Assembly: GCF_000296815.2 (NCBI RefSeq)
Contig: NZ_CAIT01000005.1
Location: 667,567-731,566, forward strand
Reading direction: 5' to 3'
DNA length: 64,000 nt
Source of the DNA: Fibrisoma limi BUZ 3
Lineage (GTDB): Bacteria > Bacteroidota > Bacteroidia > Cytophagales > Spirosomataceae
Made by a program: the position numbers and the translations under genes. The notes under the pieces were generated by a model, which saw only the letters and a list, made by a program, of their open reading frames with translations, ran no database searches and had not been told where the DNA came from. This document shows, in pieces, positions 33,664-43,539 of this stretch (the first letter of the stretch is position 1; the number at the start of each line of letters is the position of its first letter).

Positions 33664-34092
33664 CTACTGCGTCAGCCGCAGGGACTGCCAGGTAGCAAGT
33701 TGCCACTGCTTGCCTTTTTTCACGTACACATCGGTGTAGCGCAGCCGGGAACTGAGCGTTTCGCCGTTGCTGACGGCCTTGACCTGACAAACCCCGTTCA
33801 CAATGGCCGTGTTGCCATATAGCCGCACTTTCTGCTCCTGCGGATCAATGGCAGAATAGGCCAGTTTGCCGTCCTTGATTGACTGAATAAAAGACTGTTT
33901 ATCGTCCACAAGTCCGTTGGAATGGGTGTACACCAGATCGTCGGATAATGTCTGATTCAGTACGGTATAATCCTTGCTGACCAGGGCGTTGAACCGGCGT
34001 TTTTCAGTTTCCATCACATCTTTTTCGGCGGGAGACTGGGCATAAGCAATTGGAGCAACGGCGATCAGGCAAAGGGTAATGAATTGTTTCAT
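33664..34092 (-). CDS. Exported NTF2-like (DUF4440) protein
   Basis: A 142-residue protein with a signal peptide ending PIAYAQ. The rest is a SnoaL/NTF2-like cone: EKRRFNALVSKDYTVLNQTLSDDLVYTHSNG, then VRLYGNTAIVNGVCQV and TDVYVKKGKQWQLATWQS. Such domains bind small hydrophobic molecules or act as simple enzymes; no catalytic residues can be assigned. It lies 64 bp downstream of the GH97 gene on the same strand and may be the last gene of that cluster. Confidence 0.85.
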   Translation of the reverse strand: MKQFITLCLIAVAPIAYAQSPAEKDVMETEKRRFNALVSKDYTVLNQTLSDDLVYTHSNGLVDDKQSFIQSIKDGKLAYSAIDPQEQKVRLYGNTAIVNGVCQVKAVSNGETLSSRLRYTDVYVKKGKQWQLATWQSLRLTQ

Positions 34093-34156
34093 GGTAGTAG
34101 GGTTAATGGTAGACAGGTTTGGAGAGTCATTATACAAAGCACATTACTGAGCAATT

Positions 34157-36229
34157 CTATCGTCGGACAAACTGGATCGCACAACCACCTCCTTTGGCCA
34201 GACGAAGCGTCAACTTTGTTTTGTTGGTAACCGCTTTTTTCTCAATCACGTATGCTGCCGGATTTGTCTGCCAATCGGCATTGGGCGCATCGCGATACAA
34301 CACCGCGTCGTAGGTACGGCCCGGGTCGAGGAAGTCGAGCGGTAGGGCGAGGTCGCGGCCGTTTTCGTCGGTAATCGCACCAACGTACCAGTTCGGGAGC
34401 CCCTTCTCTTTCCTGGCCATCAGGATGTAATCGCCGGGTTCGGCGGCAATCACTTTCGTATCGTCCCAGTCGACCGGGACATCCCGGATGAACTGCAACG
34501 CATCCAGGTGTTTTTCATAGTTCTCGGGCAAATCGGCGGCCATCTGTAGCGGGCTATACAACGTAATGTACAAGGCCAGTTGTTTGGCCAGCGTCGTACG
34601 AACCCGTTGGGTGCGGGTACTATCGAACTGATTCAGCGCAAAGCGGAATAGCCCCGGCGTAAAATCCATAGGACCACCCAGCAGCCGGGTGAACGGCAGG
34701 ATGGTGGTGTGTTCGGGCGTAATCCCCAGCGTCGGGGCGTTGTTGAACTCACTACCCCGGGCGGCTTCGCTGGCCAGCCAGTTGGGGTAAGTGCGGTGCA
34801 GGCCCGTCGGGTGCGCCGACTCGTGGGAGTCGATCATGATCTTGTACTCGGCGGCTTTCCGGGCCACCCGCTCGTAATGGTTCACCATCCATTGGCCGTC
34901 GTGGTGTTCACCCCGCGGAATGATCCGGCCTACATAACCGGTTTTGACGGTGTTGATCCCGTTTTTGTTCATGAACGAAAAAGCCGCATCCATTCGCCGT
35001 TCGTAATTGGTTACGGAGCCCGATGTTTCGTGGTGCATGATCAGCCGAACGCCCTTCTGTTGAGCGTAGGCCGTCAGCGAGTCGAGGTTGTAGTCGGGGT
35101 AGGGCGTTACGAAGTCGAACACGTCTTCTTTCCAGTTGCCAAACCAGTCTTCCCAGCCCACGTTCCAGCCTTCGACCAGTACGCCGTCGAAACCGTACTT
35201 AGCCGCAAAATCGATGTATTGCTTTACGTTTTGGGTGTTGGCACCATGCTTCCCGCCTGCTTTTTCCCAAGTTGCTTTGCCGATGTGCATTTCCCACCAC
35301 ATGCCGACGAACTTCTGGGGCTTGATCCAGGACGGATTATCGATAACGGATGGTTCGTTGAGGTTCAGAATCAGTTTGGACGCGGGCAGGTCGGTGGCTT
35401 TATCACTGATGATCAGCGTTCGCCAGGGCGTTTGCGCGGGTGTTTGAAGATAAGCTTTGTTCCCCACGGCATCCGGTGTCAGCTGAGCGGTCAGCGTCAG
35501 GGTCGGCTTGTCCAGTTGCAGGTGCATGACCGGATAGTTGCGCAAAGCTGCTTCGTACAGGCTGACGTACAGTCCATCAGTAGTGGTGAACAGCAGTGGG
35601 GTCTGAACAGCGTTGGGGCCGATGACTGATTTCAGGGCCGTATCTTTCTCGCGGTCGGCAGCCGCAACGGCGTCGACTTCGCTTAGCTTCGTGGTGTTGT
35701 ACAGGTATTCATTCGAGTCGTAATCGCCCGGCATCCAGAACGTCCGATGGTCGGCGGCCAGCCTGAACTGAGTCAGCTCGCCGGCTACGACAAAATGAGT
35801 GAGCGCAGGTTGTTGCGGAAACTCGTACCGAAAGCCAAGACCGTCGTCGAATACGCGGAACCGGACACGTAGCGTGATGGCCGGGCTGGAGCGATCCTGT
35901 AGGGTAAGAGCCAGTTCGTGGTGATGGTCCCGAATCTGGCCGACTTCGCCCCAAACCGGCTGCCAGGTCGTATCGGTGCGTGATGAGTCTATCGTCGTAA
36001 TGTTGAACCGGGTCAGCGATACCTGAGGCTTGCTCAACACAAACCCCAGCTTCGATGGTTCGATGACGGACTTGCCTTTGTACCGGACCTGATACAGCAC
36101 TTCGCCCGACGGAGTAGACTGCACCGTAATGACCAGCGCCCGGTTGGGTGAGGTTACCGAAACCGTCGGCTGAGCGAGGGCGGCAACCCCCGTTACGCTG
36201 ATCAGCAGGAAAATGTACACGTTACGCAT
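34157..36229 (-). CDS. Glycoside hydrolase family 97 (alpha-glucosidase/galactosidase type)
   Basis: A 690-residue exported enzyme. The signal peptide ends VAALAQ. Residues about 20-290 form the N-terminal beta-supersandwich, about 300-590 a TIM barrel with VGMWWEMHIGKATW, GFDGVLVEGWNVGWE, MHHE401TSG and IDSHESAHPTG, and the remainder a C-terminal beta domain. The Glu in HHETSG matches the base of inverting SusB-type enzymes rather than the Asp of retaining members, so calcium-dependent alpha-glucoside hydrolysis is likely; the exact sugar is unknown. The ATG at 36229 starts the signal peptide. It lies 52 bp after the serine hydrolase gene. No SusCD adjoins it. Confidence 0.93.
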   Translation of the reverse strand: MRNVYIFLLISVTGVAALAQPTVSVTSPNRALVITVQSTPSGEVLYQVRYKGKSVIEPSKLGFVLSKPQVSLTRFNITTIDSSRTDTTWQPVWGEVGQIRDHHHELALTLQDRSSPAITLRVRFRVFDDGLGFRYEFPQQPALTHFVVAGELTQFRLAADHRTFWMPGDYDSNEYLYNTTKLSEVDAVAAADREKDTALKSVIGPNAVQTPLLFTTTDGLYVSLYEAALRNYPVMHLQLDKPTLTLTAQLTPDAVGNKAYLQTPAQTPWRTLIISDKATDLPASKLILNLNEPSVIDNPSWIKPQKFVGMWWEMHIGKATWEKAGGKHGANTQNVKQYIDFAAKYGFDGVLVEGWNVGWEDWFGNWKEDVFDFVTPYPDYNLDSLTAYAQQKGVRLIMHHETSGSVTNYERRMDAAFSFMNKNGINTVKTGYVGRIIPRGEHHDGQWMVNHYERVARKAAEYKIMIDSHESAHPTGLHRTYPNWLASEAARGSEFNNAPTLGITPEHTTILPFTRLLGGPMDFTPGLFRFALNQFDSTRTQRVRTTLAKQLALYITLYSPLQMAADLPENYEKHLDALQFIRDVPVDWDDTKVIAAEPGDYILMARKEKGLPNWYVGAITDENGRDLALPLDFLDPGRTYDAVLYRDAPNADWQTNPAAYVIEKKAVTNKTKLTLRLAKGGGCAIQFVRR

Positions 36230-36281
36230 AGGAAAAGGTAGGTATAACAAACTGACTGATAAAGCGCGTAACGGTGAGGTC

Positions 36282-37586
36282 CTACCGACCAGTTGCCTGC
36301 ATCCGGGTGATGGCCTGATAAACCAGCACTTTGAATTTATCAAACATATCGCCGTAGCTGTTGGGTACCTTCTGGGTGTAGAGCAAGGCTACGATTCCTT
36401 CTTTTGGATCAACCCAGTACGTGGTACCAAAATAACCGCCCCAGTCGAACGAGCCTTCAGAGACCGGCAGCCGGGCCGCGCCCCGTTCGGTAGTGATCCC
36501 GAACCCCAGCCCGAATTTATTCTGCCCCTGATTCAGGTCGCCAATCTGGTTGGTCGTGATCAGCCGGATGGTGGTTGGACTCAGGAACCGCTTGCCATTG
36601 TACTGGCCGCCGTTCAGCAGCATTTGCAGGAAGATAGCGTAATCATAGAGTGTGGATGACAGGCCCGCACCTCCCGAGAAATAGGTTCCGGCCGCTTTGG
36701 GATAGTCGGGCGACAGCCGGCCACGGGGCATGACACGCCGGAGAGCTTTGGTCGAATCTTCGGTGTAAAGAACCGTGAGCCGATCCTGCTTCGGGGTAGG
36801 CAGATAAAAATACGTGTCTTTCATCCCCAGCGGCTCAAACAGCCGGGCGCGGAGAAACACATCGAGCGACTGCCCCGACAGCACTTCGATCAGATAACCC
36901 CCTACGTCGGTGTTGAGGCCGTACATCCAGCGTTCGCCGGGATTAAACAGCAGCGGCAGGGTTGCCAGCCGGTTAATAGCGTCCGACAGCCGTCCCTCCG
37001 GCGTGCCAATGCCACTCGGAATGGCGTTTTTGGCGTAAATGGCGTTGGCTTCTTTGGAACCGATGGACGGGTAACCAATACCCGACGTATGCGTAAGCAG
37101 TTGCCGAATGGTAATTTCACCCTTGGCCGGAACCGTCGTGAACGACGAGTCTTTCTCGTTGAACTTGTCCAGTACCTTCGGGTTCCTGAACGTCGGAATG
37201 TATTTCGACAGCGGGTCGTCGAGCAGAAACTTCCCTTCTTCATACAGCATCATCAGACCGATGCTCGTAATGGCTTTGGTCTGCGAGGCAATCCGGTAGA
37301 TGGCGTCGCGTTGCAGCGGTGCGTCGCTGTCAAGGTCGTTCTTTCCGTAGGCTTTATGCAGCACAATCTTCCCGTTGCGGGCAATCAGTACGCCAACGCC
37401 GGCCTGCCGACCCTGGCTGACATACTCGTTAATAACGGCATCAATGCGCTGCAACCGTTCGGTGCTCATGCCGACGGTTTCCGCCTTGGCGACCTGAAGA
37501 ATAGGGGAGGGCGTAGGTGCAGGTACCTGCGCCGGGGCCGTTAAACAAAAACCGGCCAGGAGACCGGTTAGAATAAACGTTTTCAT
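36282..37586 (-). CDS. Exported serine hydrolase (class C beta-lactamase/esterase family)
   Basis: A 434-residue protein with a signal peptide ending TAPAQ. The nucleophile motif is S-Q-T-K in YRIASQTKAITS, followed by the tyrosine motif Y-G-L-N, an HTSG element, and a late GGAGLSSTLYDYAIFLQ segment of the penicillin-binding/EstB family. It is likely an esterase or D-amino-acid peptidase in the periplasm rather than a true lactamase. It starts 33 bp after the lipoprotein gene stop and a -7 box sits between, so it may have its own promoter. GH97 follows on the same strand. Confidence 0.9.
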   Translation of the reverse strand: MKTFILTGLLAGFCLTAPAQVPAPTPSPILQVAKAETVGMSTERLQRIDAVINEYVSQGRQAGVGVLIARNGKIVLHKAYGKNDLDSDAPLQRDAIYRIASQTKAITSIGLMMLYEEGKFLLDDPLSKYIPTFRNPKVLDKFNEKDSSFTTVPAKGEITIRQLLTHTSGIGYPSIGSKEANAIYAKNAIPSGIGTPEGRLSDAINRLATLPLLFNPGERWMYGLNTDVGGYLIEVLSGQSLDVFLRARLFEPLGMKDTYFYLPTPKQDRLTVLYTEDSTKALRRVMPRGRLSPDYPKAAGTYFSGGAGLSSTLYDYAIFLQMLLNGGQYNGKRFLSPTTIRLITTNQIGDLNQGQNKFGLGFGITTERGAARLPVSEGSFDWGGYFGTTYWVDPKEGIVALLYTQKVPNSYGDMFDKFKVLVYQAITRMQATGR

Positions 37587-37610
37587 GCACGAAATAAGCT
37601 GGTTTCAGCC

Positions 37611-37618
37611 CAAAGCTA
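37611..37618 (-). promoter_or_regulatory. Candidate -7 box for the serine hydrolase gene
   Basis: The minus strand reads TAGCTTTG, matching TAnnTTTG, 25 bp upstream of the ATG at 37586 and just beyond the stop of the preceding gene. No -33 TTG was seen. Confidence 0.35.
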
Positions 37619-37619
37619 C

Positions 37620-38132
37620 CTATTTCTTTGTACAGGTGATGCTGCCATTTTTCGTAAGAAGCTGCGAAACGGCACGGGCCTCCGACTTTGTCGTGATCAG
37701 CAGGTTGTTTTCTGTGAACTGACCGTTAGCCGTATAAGCCGCATCGTAGCCAACCGGCGATCCTTTGCTGTCCGTGCCGAAGTAGATGGTTTCGCTCTGT
37801 TTGTCGGTGATCGTGAACTTGTTCTCCGTCAACTGGGCCGTCCGGCGCTCCTTAGTGGTTGAATTAAACGTAAAATCAAGGTACAACTCGTCAACCGCCT
37901 GACTTTTCGACACGGCAATCGTTACTTTTCCGGCTTCATCGGAGTAGGGCAACGCGTTGTTAAGCAAGGTTTGGGTTGTATATCCTCCGTCATACGTACC
38001 GACATATTGATCGCGGGGGTCGATTTCGCCGGAACCGGAGCCTGATTTTTTGCAGGCCGTTGTGCAGAAACCAATGAAACATAACGCCAGAAACAGATTA
38101 CGTAGCGGGCGAAACGCGTAAGGAGTGGTCAT
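37620..38132 (-). CDS. Small lipoprotein of unknown function
   Basis: A 170-residue protein with a lipoprotein signal (TTAC-KKSGSG, Cys27). The mature region opens with a Gly/Ser linker, then DQYVGTYDGGYTTQ and two DYLDFTF/ITDKQSET-like beta patterns, as in lipocalin-like lipoproteins of this phylum. No family is recognised. The ATG at 38132 is used; two further ATGs lie 5 and 6 codons upstream. It probably begins the unit leading to the serine hydrolase and GH97 genes. Confidence 0.75.
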   Translation of the reverse strand: MTTPYAFRPLRNLFLALCFIGFCTTACKKSGSGSGEIDPRDQYVGTYDGGYTTQTLLNNALPYSDEAGKVTIAVSKSQAVDELYLDFTFNSTTKERRTAQLTENKFTITDKQSETIYFGTDSKGSPVGYDAAYTANGQFTENNLLITTKSEARAVSQLLTKNGSITCTKK

Positions 38133-38452
38133 GTTGGTTTGAGTCATCAAATTTGTCTATGAAACGATGGGGATTGGCCTGTAGTATGCCTGCTACCGGA
38201 ACTGAGGAGCCATGCCTGCACTACGTGTCCGAATGAAGTTTACACAAAATTTGATTTAAACACTATTTTTTGCAGAAATATGTATAAACGTAGCGCTTTC
38301 GTAGAACAATTCCCGGTTTAGTACGTAGTTGAGCCCCCTGTACACTACCGATCAGGGTTATACTACTACCGGGCGGCTTTCCCATTGTATAAATCCATAA
38401 ACCTCGGTCAATCACGAAGGTTATCAAATAGTGCAATTAAACACTAGGATAA

Positions 38453-39316
38453 GTGGGAAATAGGTTAGACAAAAAAGTAGCCATTGTAACCGGGGGAGCT
38501 ACCGGCATTGGTGAAGCTATCTGTAAGAAATTTGCCCAGGAGGGCGCACGTGTTGTTGTTGTCGGTTTGCCCGACGATCCTGTCGATCAGGTAGTGAAGG
38601 AAATCGAACAGCAGGGTGGGATTGCCGTTGCCTTTAAGGGCGACATCTCGGTCGAAGCCAATGCTAAGGCCTGCGTTGACCTGGCAATTCGGATGTATGA
38701 CCGGCTCAACATTCTGATCAACAACGCGGGGGTGTTTCCGGAAACGAATTTGCTGCCGGATTTTTCGGAGGAAGCCTTCGACTACCTGCTTCGGAACAAC
38801 ATCAAGTCGACGTTCATGATGACGAAGGCGGCCTTGCCTGAACTACAGAAAACCAGGGGTAACGTTGTGACGGCGGGCTCGGAGGCTGGCCAGATGGGTG
38901 AACCCCAGGCTGTGCCCTACGGCGGCACAAAAGGGTTTAATCATGCCTTTGCGAAGGGACTGGCCACCGAGCAGGCGAAGTTCGGCGTACGGAGCAACGT
39001 AGTGGCACCCGGCCCGATCGATACCGCCTGGACGCACACCAGCACCGGCCCGATGGATTCGGAAATGGAAAAATCAACGACAGCCGGTACGTTGATGGGG
39101 CGCCGGGGAACACCCGAGGAGGTAGCTAATGTGTATCTGTTCGTGGCGTCCGACGAAGCGTCGTACGTAACGGGGGCCATCTACTACGTCGACGGCGGCA
39201 CAACCATTGCCAAAGGACCGCAGGGCGAAAAAGCCGCTGATTCATTCAAGAAGGAGCCGGAAGGCGAACTGGATCTTCAGCATTCGCTGGAAGGGCACAC
39301 GTCCGTAAAATCGTAA
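38453..39316 (+). CDS. Short-chain dehydrogenase/reductase (SDR), GTG start
   Basis: A 287-residue classical SDR. NAD(P) site TGGATGIG near residue 13, INNAG motif, catalytic Y-G-G-T-K, and a C-terminal GTPEEVANVYLFVASDEASYVTGAIYYVDGG. A tail of about 35 charged residues follows the core. There is no ATG before the Rossmann strand; GTG at 38453 is the only good start. The substrate is unknown. A 10-base repeat, TTAAACACTA, occurs just before the start (38437-38446) and at 38257-38266. The 303-bp gap before it holds nothing else. Confidence 0.87.
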   Translation: MGNRLDKKVAIVTGGATGIGEAICKKFAQEGARVVVVGLPDDPVDQVVKEIEQQGGIAVAFKGDISVEANAKACVDLAIRMYDRLNILINNAGVFPETNLLPDFSEEAFDYLLRNNIKSTFMMTKAALPELQKTRGNVVTAGSEAGQMGEPQAVPYGGTKGFNHAFAKGLATEQAKFGVRSNVVAPGPIDTAWTHTSTGPMDSEMEKSTTAGTLMGRRGTPEEVANVYLFVASDEASYVTGAIYYVDGGTTIAKGPQGEKAADSFKKEPEGELDLQHSLEGHTSVKS

Positions 39317-39376
39317 GGCTGACCAGGAACGGTATTGCCCCACGGCCGGATCGTACAATTCGGCCGTGGGGCGTTT

Positions 39377-40426
39377 TTATGACGATACCAGTACCGTTTC
39401 GGCAACCGGTGTAATCAGGGGGACCGTGACCAGGAAGCAGTCGCTGTTTTCCCGTACCTCGACCGTCGAGTGATCGAGCAGTTTGTATTTCATCAGGATG
39501 TTTTGCAGGCCGATGCCATTAGACGCAACGGCGCTTTTCTTTTTCTGAAGATTGTTCTCGACGTGCAGCGCGCCATTTAGGGTGTAAAGTTTAATGATGA
39601 GCGGGCGGTTGACCGAGATGACGTTATGCTTGATGGCGTTTTCGAAAAGGATCTGGAGGGTCAGGGGTGGAATCAGGAACGACAGGTACCGCGGCTCCAC
39701 GTCGGTTTCCATGAAAATGGCGTCGCCGTAGCGGGTTTTGAGCAGGTGGAAGTAGGCGTTTATGAAATTGATTTCTTCTGACAGTGGGCACAAATCGCGG
39801 TTGTTCTGCTGGAGTAAATACCGGTACACCGACGACAGTTCGTCCAAAAAGTTCTCTGCCTGGTGGGCATCGGAGGTAATCAGCGACGATAGCGAGTTGA
39901 GGTTGTTGAACAGAAAGTGCGGATTAATCTGGGTTTTCAGCGAATCGAGCTGGGTTTGCAGGTTGACTTTTTTTAGCTGCTCGGTTTCTATAAACGACAT
40001 TTTCCAGCGTCGATACAGATAGATGCCTTCAAAAACGGCGGCAATCTGCACCGTGTTGACCACCGATACGAGTGTGTTGAAAAAATAAGGCTTGAACAGA
40101 AAGTAGTCTTCGGTCGGAAACAAGTCAAGCTGGTGATAAATAAACGTTTGCGCGATCCGGATGAGGCTCGAAAACGTAATGAACCAGATCAACTGATACA
40201 ATACCCGCCGAAGCGTCTGGGCTAATTCAGGATACCGGCGACGTGAATAGATGATGCCCCACCGGTTGCATTCCCATACCAGAACTGATCCCAGCAGAAA
40301 AAAGAACGGAACACGCCAGTCGTCCGGGTACGGTACGTTCGTATAACCGTACATGATCCACTGCCCCGTCAGGGCCAGCAGCGGAACTCCGACAATCCGC
40401 ATCCATTTATCATTCAGTTGCTGCAT
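39377..40426 (-). CDS. LytS/YpdA-type sensor histidine kinase
   Basis: A 349-residue membrane kinase. Four hydrophobic segments (about residues 8-150) are followed by the His_kinase domain with the phospho-acceptor in QINPHFLFNNLNSLSSLI, an N-box ILFENAIKHNV and a G-box SNGIGLQNIL. It passes phosphate to LytTR-type response regulators, but none adjoins it; a LytTR protein without receiver domain lies 10.7 kb away. The ATG at 40426 is preferred because an earlier one gives a Cys/Arg-rich non-membrane extension. The 40427-40784 gap shows only a near-match -7 box (TAACTTTA, about 40763) for the next gene. Confidence 0.9.
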   Translation of the reverse strand: MQQLNDKWMRIVGVPLLALTGQWIMYGYTNVPYPDDWRVPFFFLLGSVLVWECNRWGIIYSRRRYPELAQTLRRVLYQLIWFITFSSLIRIAQTFIYHQLDLFPTEDYFLFKPYFFNTLVSVVNTVQIAAVFEGIYLYRRWKMSFIETEQLKKVNLQTQLDSLKTQINPHFLFNNLNSLSSLITSDAHQAENFLDELSSVYRYLLQQNNRDLCPLSEEINFINAYFHLLKTRYGDAIFMETDVEPRYLSFLIPPLTLQILFENAIKHNVISVNRPLIIKLYTLNGALHVENNLQKKKSAVASNGIGLQNILMKYKLLDHSTVEVRENSDCFLVTVPLITPVAETVLVSS

Positions 40427-40784
40427 TGTTCTGTGGGCCTGTCTGGCCGTATCGCCCAGGTTACAGACCGGGGTATACAACGCGTTGCGCCAATTAATTC
40501 CTGTAAAAATAAGTAATGTCACCGGTATCCGTCTGCTCTTTACCGATCACATTTCTGTAAAAGGGATATTGTGTTTGGGCAGCCGACCCGCTACGGTAAA
40601 TCATAGGAAGATAAGCAAGAATTTGTTTTTATTTGACGAAGAAAAGAGCTGACCCAAAGTAGCTAACCCATGGTAGATGAGCTATCTAATTTAACCGGAC
40701 AATCGAACCGGCACCAGGGAGTCAAACACTTTAAAGCCTGAAACAGTAGTTAGTACGATCTTTAACTTTAATCGAAAAACAGCT

Positions 40785-41642
40785 ATGCGTTGGATTGGAG
40801 GACGCGAAAGTGATAACGTTGATGACCGCCGGGGAAGCGGTGGGGGCGGATTAGTCGTCGGGGGCGGCATTGGTACCCTGGTCATTGCACTGGTCGTATA
40901 CCTGCTCGGGGGCGACCCTACGGCCGTTCTGAACCGGACCGACAACAGCCCGGCTACGTCGCAGTCGCCAACGGGACCTCAACCCGACGATGCAGCGGCC
41001 AGCTTTACGCGCAAGGTACTGGCCAGCACTGAGGACGTCTGGAACAAGCTTTTTGCCCAGCAGGGAGCGCAGTATGCCGAACCGACGCTGGTGATGTTCC
41101 GGGGCGCTACGGAGTCCGGCTGCGGTACGGCCCAGGAGGCCATGGGGCCGTTCTATTGTCCCGCCGACCGAAAAGTGTACATTGACCTGTCGTTCTACGA
41201 CGAACTGAGTCAGCGGTTTCAGGCACCCGGCGACTTTGCGATGGCCTATGTGATTGCGCACGAGATTGGGCACCATGTCCAGAAACAACTGGGCGTTATG
41301 GATCAGGTGGATGAACTGCGCCAGCGCCTGAGCCGAAGTGAATACAACCGGGTATCGGTGCGGCTGGAACTCCAGGCCGATTTCTTTGCCGGTGTCTGGG
41401 CGCATCACGCGCAGGGCCAGAGTGTTGCGCTGTCGCCGGAAGACGTAGAAGAAGCAATTACGGCGGCCAACGCCATCGGCGATGACCGTATCCAGCAGCA
41501 GACACAGGGGCGCGTGGTGCCTGATGCGTTTACACACGGTACGTCGGCGCAGCGGGTGTACTGGTTCAAGAAAGGACTCAAAACCGGCGATCTCAGCCAG
41601 GGCGATACGTTCAACAGCCGCGAAGATGCGAATTTGCAATAA
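40785..41642 (+). CDS. YpfJ-type neutral zinc metallopeptidase
   Basis: A 285-residue protein of PF04228. It begins MRWIGGRESDNVDDRRG, has one membrane helix (about 22-42), and then the peptidase domain with GCGTAQEAMGPFYCPADRKVYIDLSF, H159-E-I-G-H-H and the downstream LELQADFFAGVWAHHA glutamate region. The zinc site HExxH is intact. It is anchored in the inner membrane with the active site outside. The natural substrate is not known. The gene ends in a strong terminator that separates it from purine nucleoside phosphorylase. Confidence 0.92.
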   Translation: MRWIGGRESDNVDDRRGSGGGGLVVGGGIGTLVIALVVYLLGGDPTAVLNRTDNSPATSQSPTGPQPDDAAASFTRKVLASTEDVWNKLFAQQGAQYAEPTLVMFRGATESGCGTAQEAMGPFYCPADRKVYIDLSFYDELSQRFQAPGDFAMAYVIAHEIGHHVQKQLGVMDQVDELRQRLSRSEYNRVSVRLELQADFFAGVWAHHAQGQSVALSPEDVEEAITAANAIGDDRIQQQTQGRVVPDAFTHGTSAQRVYWFKKGLKTGDLSQGDTFNSREDANLQ

Positions 41643-41660
41643 GTAACCTTTGATAACCGA

Positions 41661-41692
41661 AAAGCCCGACATCATGCGATGCCGGGCTTTTG
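41661..41692 (+). terminator. Rho-independent terminator
   Basis: A 14-bp stem (AAAAGCCCGACATC with GATGCCGGGCTTTT, one mismatch) on a 4-base loop lies 18 bp after the peptidase gene. It is followed by the phosphorylase ATG at 41703, which supports that start over an ATG inside the hairpin. Confidence 0.8.
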
Positions 41693-41702
41693 CGTCAACA
41701 CT

Positions 41703-42518
41703 ATGCTCGAACAGATTCAGGAAGCCACCCGCTACATTCAATCCCAGACAACCGTTCAGCCGACGATCGGCATCATTCTCGGAACCGGCCTCGGCGCACT
41801 GGCCGGTGAGGTAGTTATCGAAACGACGCTGCCTTACGAAACCATCCCGCATTTCCCACTCTCAACCGTTGAGTTTCATTCCGGTAAACTGCTGTTGGGT
41901 ACGCTGGCCGGTAAGCCGGTTGTGGTGATGCAGGGGCGTTTTCATTTCTACGAAGGCTACACCATGCAGCAGGTTACGTTTCCAGTACGGGTCATGCATG
42001 CGCTGGGCGTACGAACGCTGCTTGTGTCCAATGCAGCCGGGGGAATGAACCCGGCGTTCAAGGTCAGCGATCTGATGGTGATCGACGATCATATTAGCCT
42101 GCTGCTGCCCCAGAATCCGCTCACGGGCAAGCACCTCCCGGTTTTCGGCGATCGGTTCCCCGACATGAGCGAACCCTACGACCCAATGCTGATCCGGCAG
42201 GCGTTTGATCTGGCGCAGGACCTCGGCATTTCGTTGCAACGGGGCGTGTACGTCAGCGTGACGGGACCGCAGCTTGAAACCAAAGCAGAATACCGGATGC
42301 TGCGGCAGTGGGGTGCCGACGCCGTCGGGATGTCGACGGTGCCGGAGGTAATTGTGGCCCACCAGATGGGTATGCGCATCTTCGGCGTGTCGGTCATTAC
42401 AGATATGTGTATTCCCGAAACGCTCGAAAAAGCGGATATTGCTAAAATCATCGCAGCGGCCGGTGTGGCTGAGCCGAAACTGACCGCCCTGATGAAAAAG
42501 CTGGTGGAGACCCTGTAG
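41703..42518 (+). CDS. Purine nucleoside phosphorylase
   Basis: A 271-residue trimeric-type [15 protein letters not shown] and HSGKLLLG phosphate sites, [19 protein letters not shown], and the substrate loop [20 protein letters not shown]...[12 protein letters not shown]. It splits inosine and guanosine with phosphate in purine salvage. The ATG at 41703 follows the terminator directly and sits at the start of the first helix. It is convergent with the SDR gene, 11 bp away. Confidence 0.95.
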   Translation: MLEQIQEATRYIQSQTTVQPTIGIILGTGLGALAGEVVIETTLPYETIPHFPLSTVEFHSGKLLLGTLAGKPVVVMQGRFHFYEGYTMQQVTFPVRVMHALGVRTLLVSNAAGGMNPAFKVSDLMVIDDHISLLLPQNPLTGKHLPVFGDRFPDMSEPYDPMLIRQAFDLAQDLGISLQRGVYVSVTGPQLETKAEYRMLRQWGADAVGMSTVPEVIVAHQMGMRIFGVSVITDMCIPETLEKADIAKIIAAAGVAEPKLTALMKKLVETL

Positions 42519-42529
42519 GTAATGCCTGC

Positions 42530-43324
42530 TCAGGCAATGGTCCGCACTACGCCACCGTCTACCCGTACCGCAGCACCGTTGGTGGCTGATGCCAGTGGGC
42601 TGCTGAGGTACACGACCATGTTGGCCACTTCGTCCGTACTTGCAAACCGCTGCAGGATAGACGTAGGCCGGGCGTGTTGAAAAAACTCCTTCTCGACCTG
42701 GGCTTCGTCTTTTTGCTGCTGCCGGGCCAGGCTGCGGATAAACTCACCGACCCCTTCCGAATACGTCGGGCCTGGCAGTACGGCATTGACTGTTACGTCG
42801 GTGCCGGTTGTGAGTTCGGCGAGTCCGCGCGAAATGGCCAACTGAGCCGTTTTTGTGGTGCCGTAGTGAATCATCTCCGTGGGAATATGCAGGCCGGATT
42901 CGCTGGAAATGAACAGAATCCGACCCCAGTTCCGCTGGAGCATCCGGGGCAGGTAATGCCGCGACAGCCGTACCCCACTCATTACGTTGACGGTAAAGAA
43001 CCGAAACCAGTCCTCATCGCTGATGTCGACAAAATCTTTGGGCTCAAAAATGCCGACGTTATTGACCAGGATGTCCACCTCTGGCTCCTGCTGAATCAGG
43101 CGATCAATGTCGCTCGTTTGTCCAAAATCGACCGCTACCCCGCGAACGTTGGCTTCCGGCTGCTGGTCCTTAAGCTGGTCGATAGCGTCCTGAATCCGTT
43201 GTTCGGTGCGCCCGGTGATAATGACTTCGGTTCCCTCGGCCAGTAACTTTTTCGCAATGGAAAAACCGATACCGGCTGTTGAGCCAGTTACTAACGCTGT
43301 CTTTTGGCGAAGCTGCAAATCCAT
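42530..43324 (-). CDS. SDR family oxidoreductase
   Basis: A 264-residue classical SDR: TGSTAGIG cofactor site near residue 13, LVNNVG, SSESG and catalytic Y-G-T-T-K, with an LPGPTYSEGVGEF loop and a C-terminal NGAAVRVDGG. The substrate is unknown; it resembles the fabG-like group of many paralogues. The ATG at 43324 is chosen over an upstream one because the Rossmann strand starts about 12 residues later. The upstream gap (43325-43592) contains only the hairpin at 43540. Confidence 0.88.
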   Translation of the reverse strand: MDLQLRQKTALVTGSTAGIGFSIAKKLLAEGTEVIITGRTEQRIQDAIDQLKDQQPEANVRGVAVDFGQTSDIDRLIQQEPEVDILVNNVGIFEPKDFVDISDEDWFRFFTVNVMSGVRLSRHYLPRMLQRNWGRILFISSESGLHIPTEMIHYGTTKTAQLAISRGLAELTTGTDVTVNAVLPGPTYSEGVGEFIRSLARQQQKDEAQVEKEFFQHARPTSILQRFASTDEVANMVVYLSSPLASATNGAAVRVDGGVVRTIA

Positions 43325-43539
43325 TTGTCTGTTGGGTTGTTGGTTGTAGAGTATAGATACCACTCGAGGTAGTAACTCCTGCAAAGGTCGCTCTCCGGCC
43401 GATACCATCCAGACAATACACTAGGTTTACTGGAATTGCACTTGCTCTTATGTTAACCCATTTACGAGTCAATCCATGACTATACTGCTGCCTGTAGCAT
43501 TCTGTACCTTTCGCGCATAAATAAATTCCCAACAGGCAG

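Noticed and set aside
38257..38446. TTAAACACTA repeated at 38257 and 38437
   Set aside because: Two copies of a 10-base AT-rich word 180 bp apart could be operators for the divergent genes, but the match is short and there is no symmetry, so it was not scored as a site.
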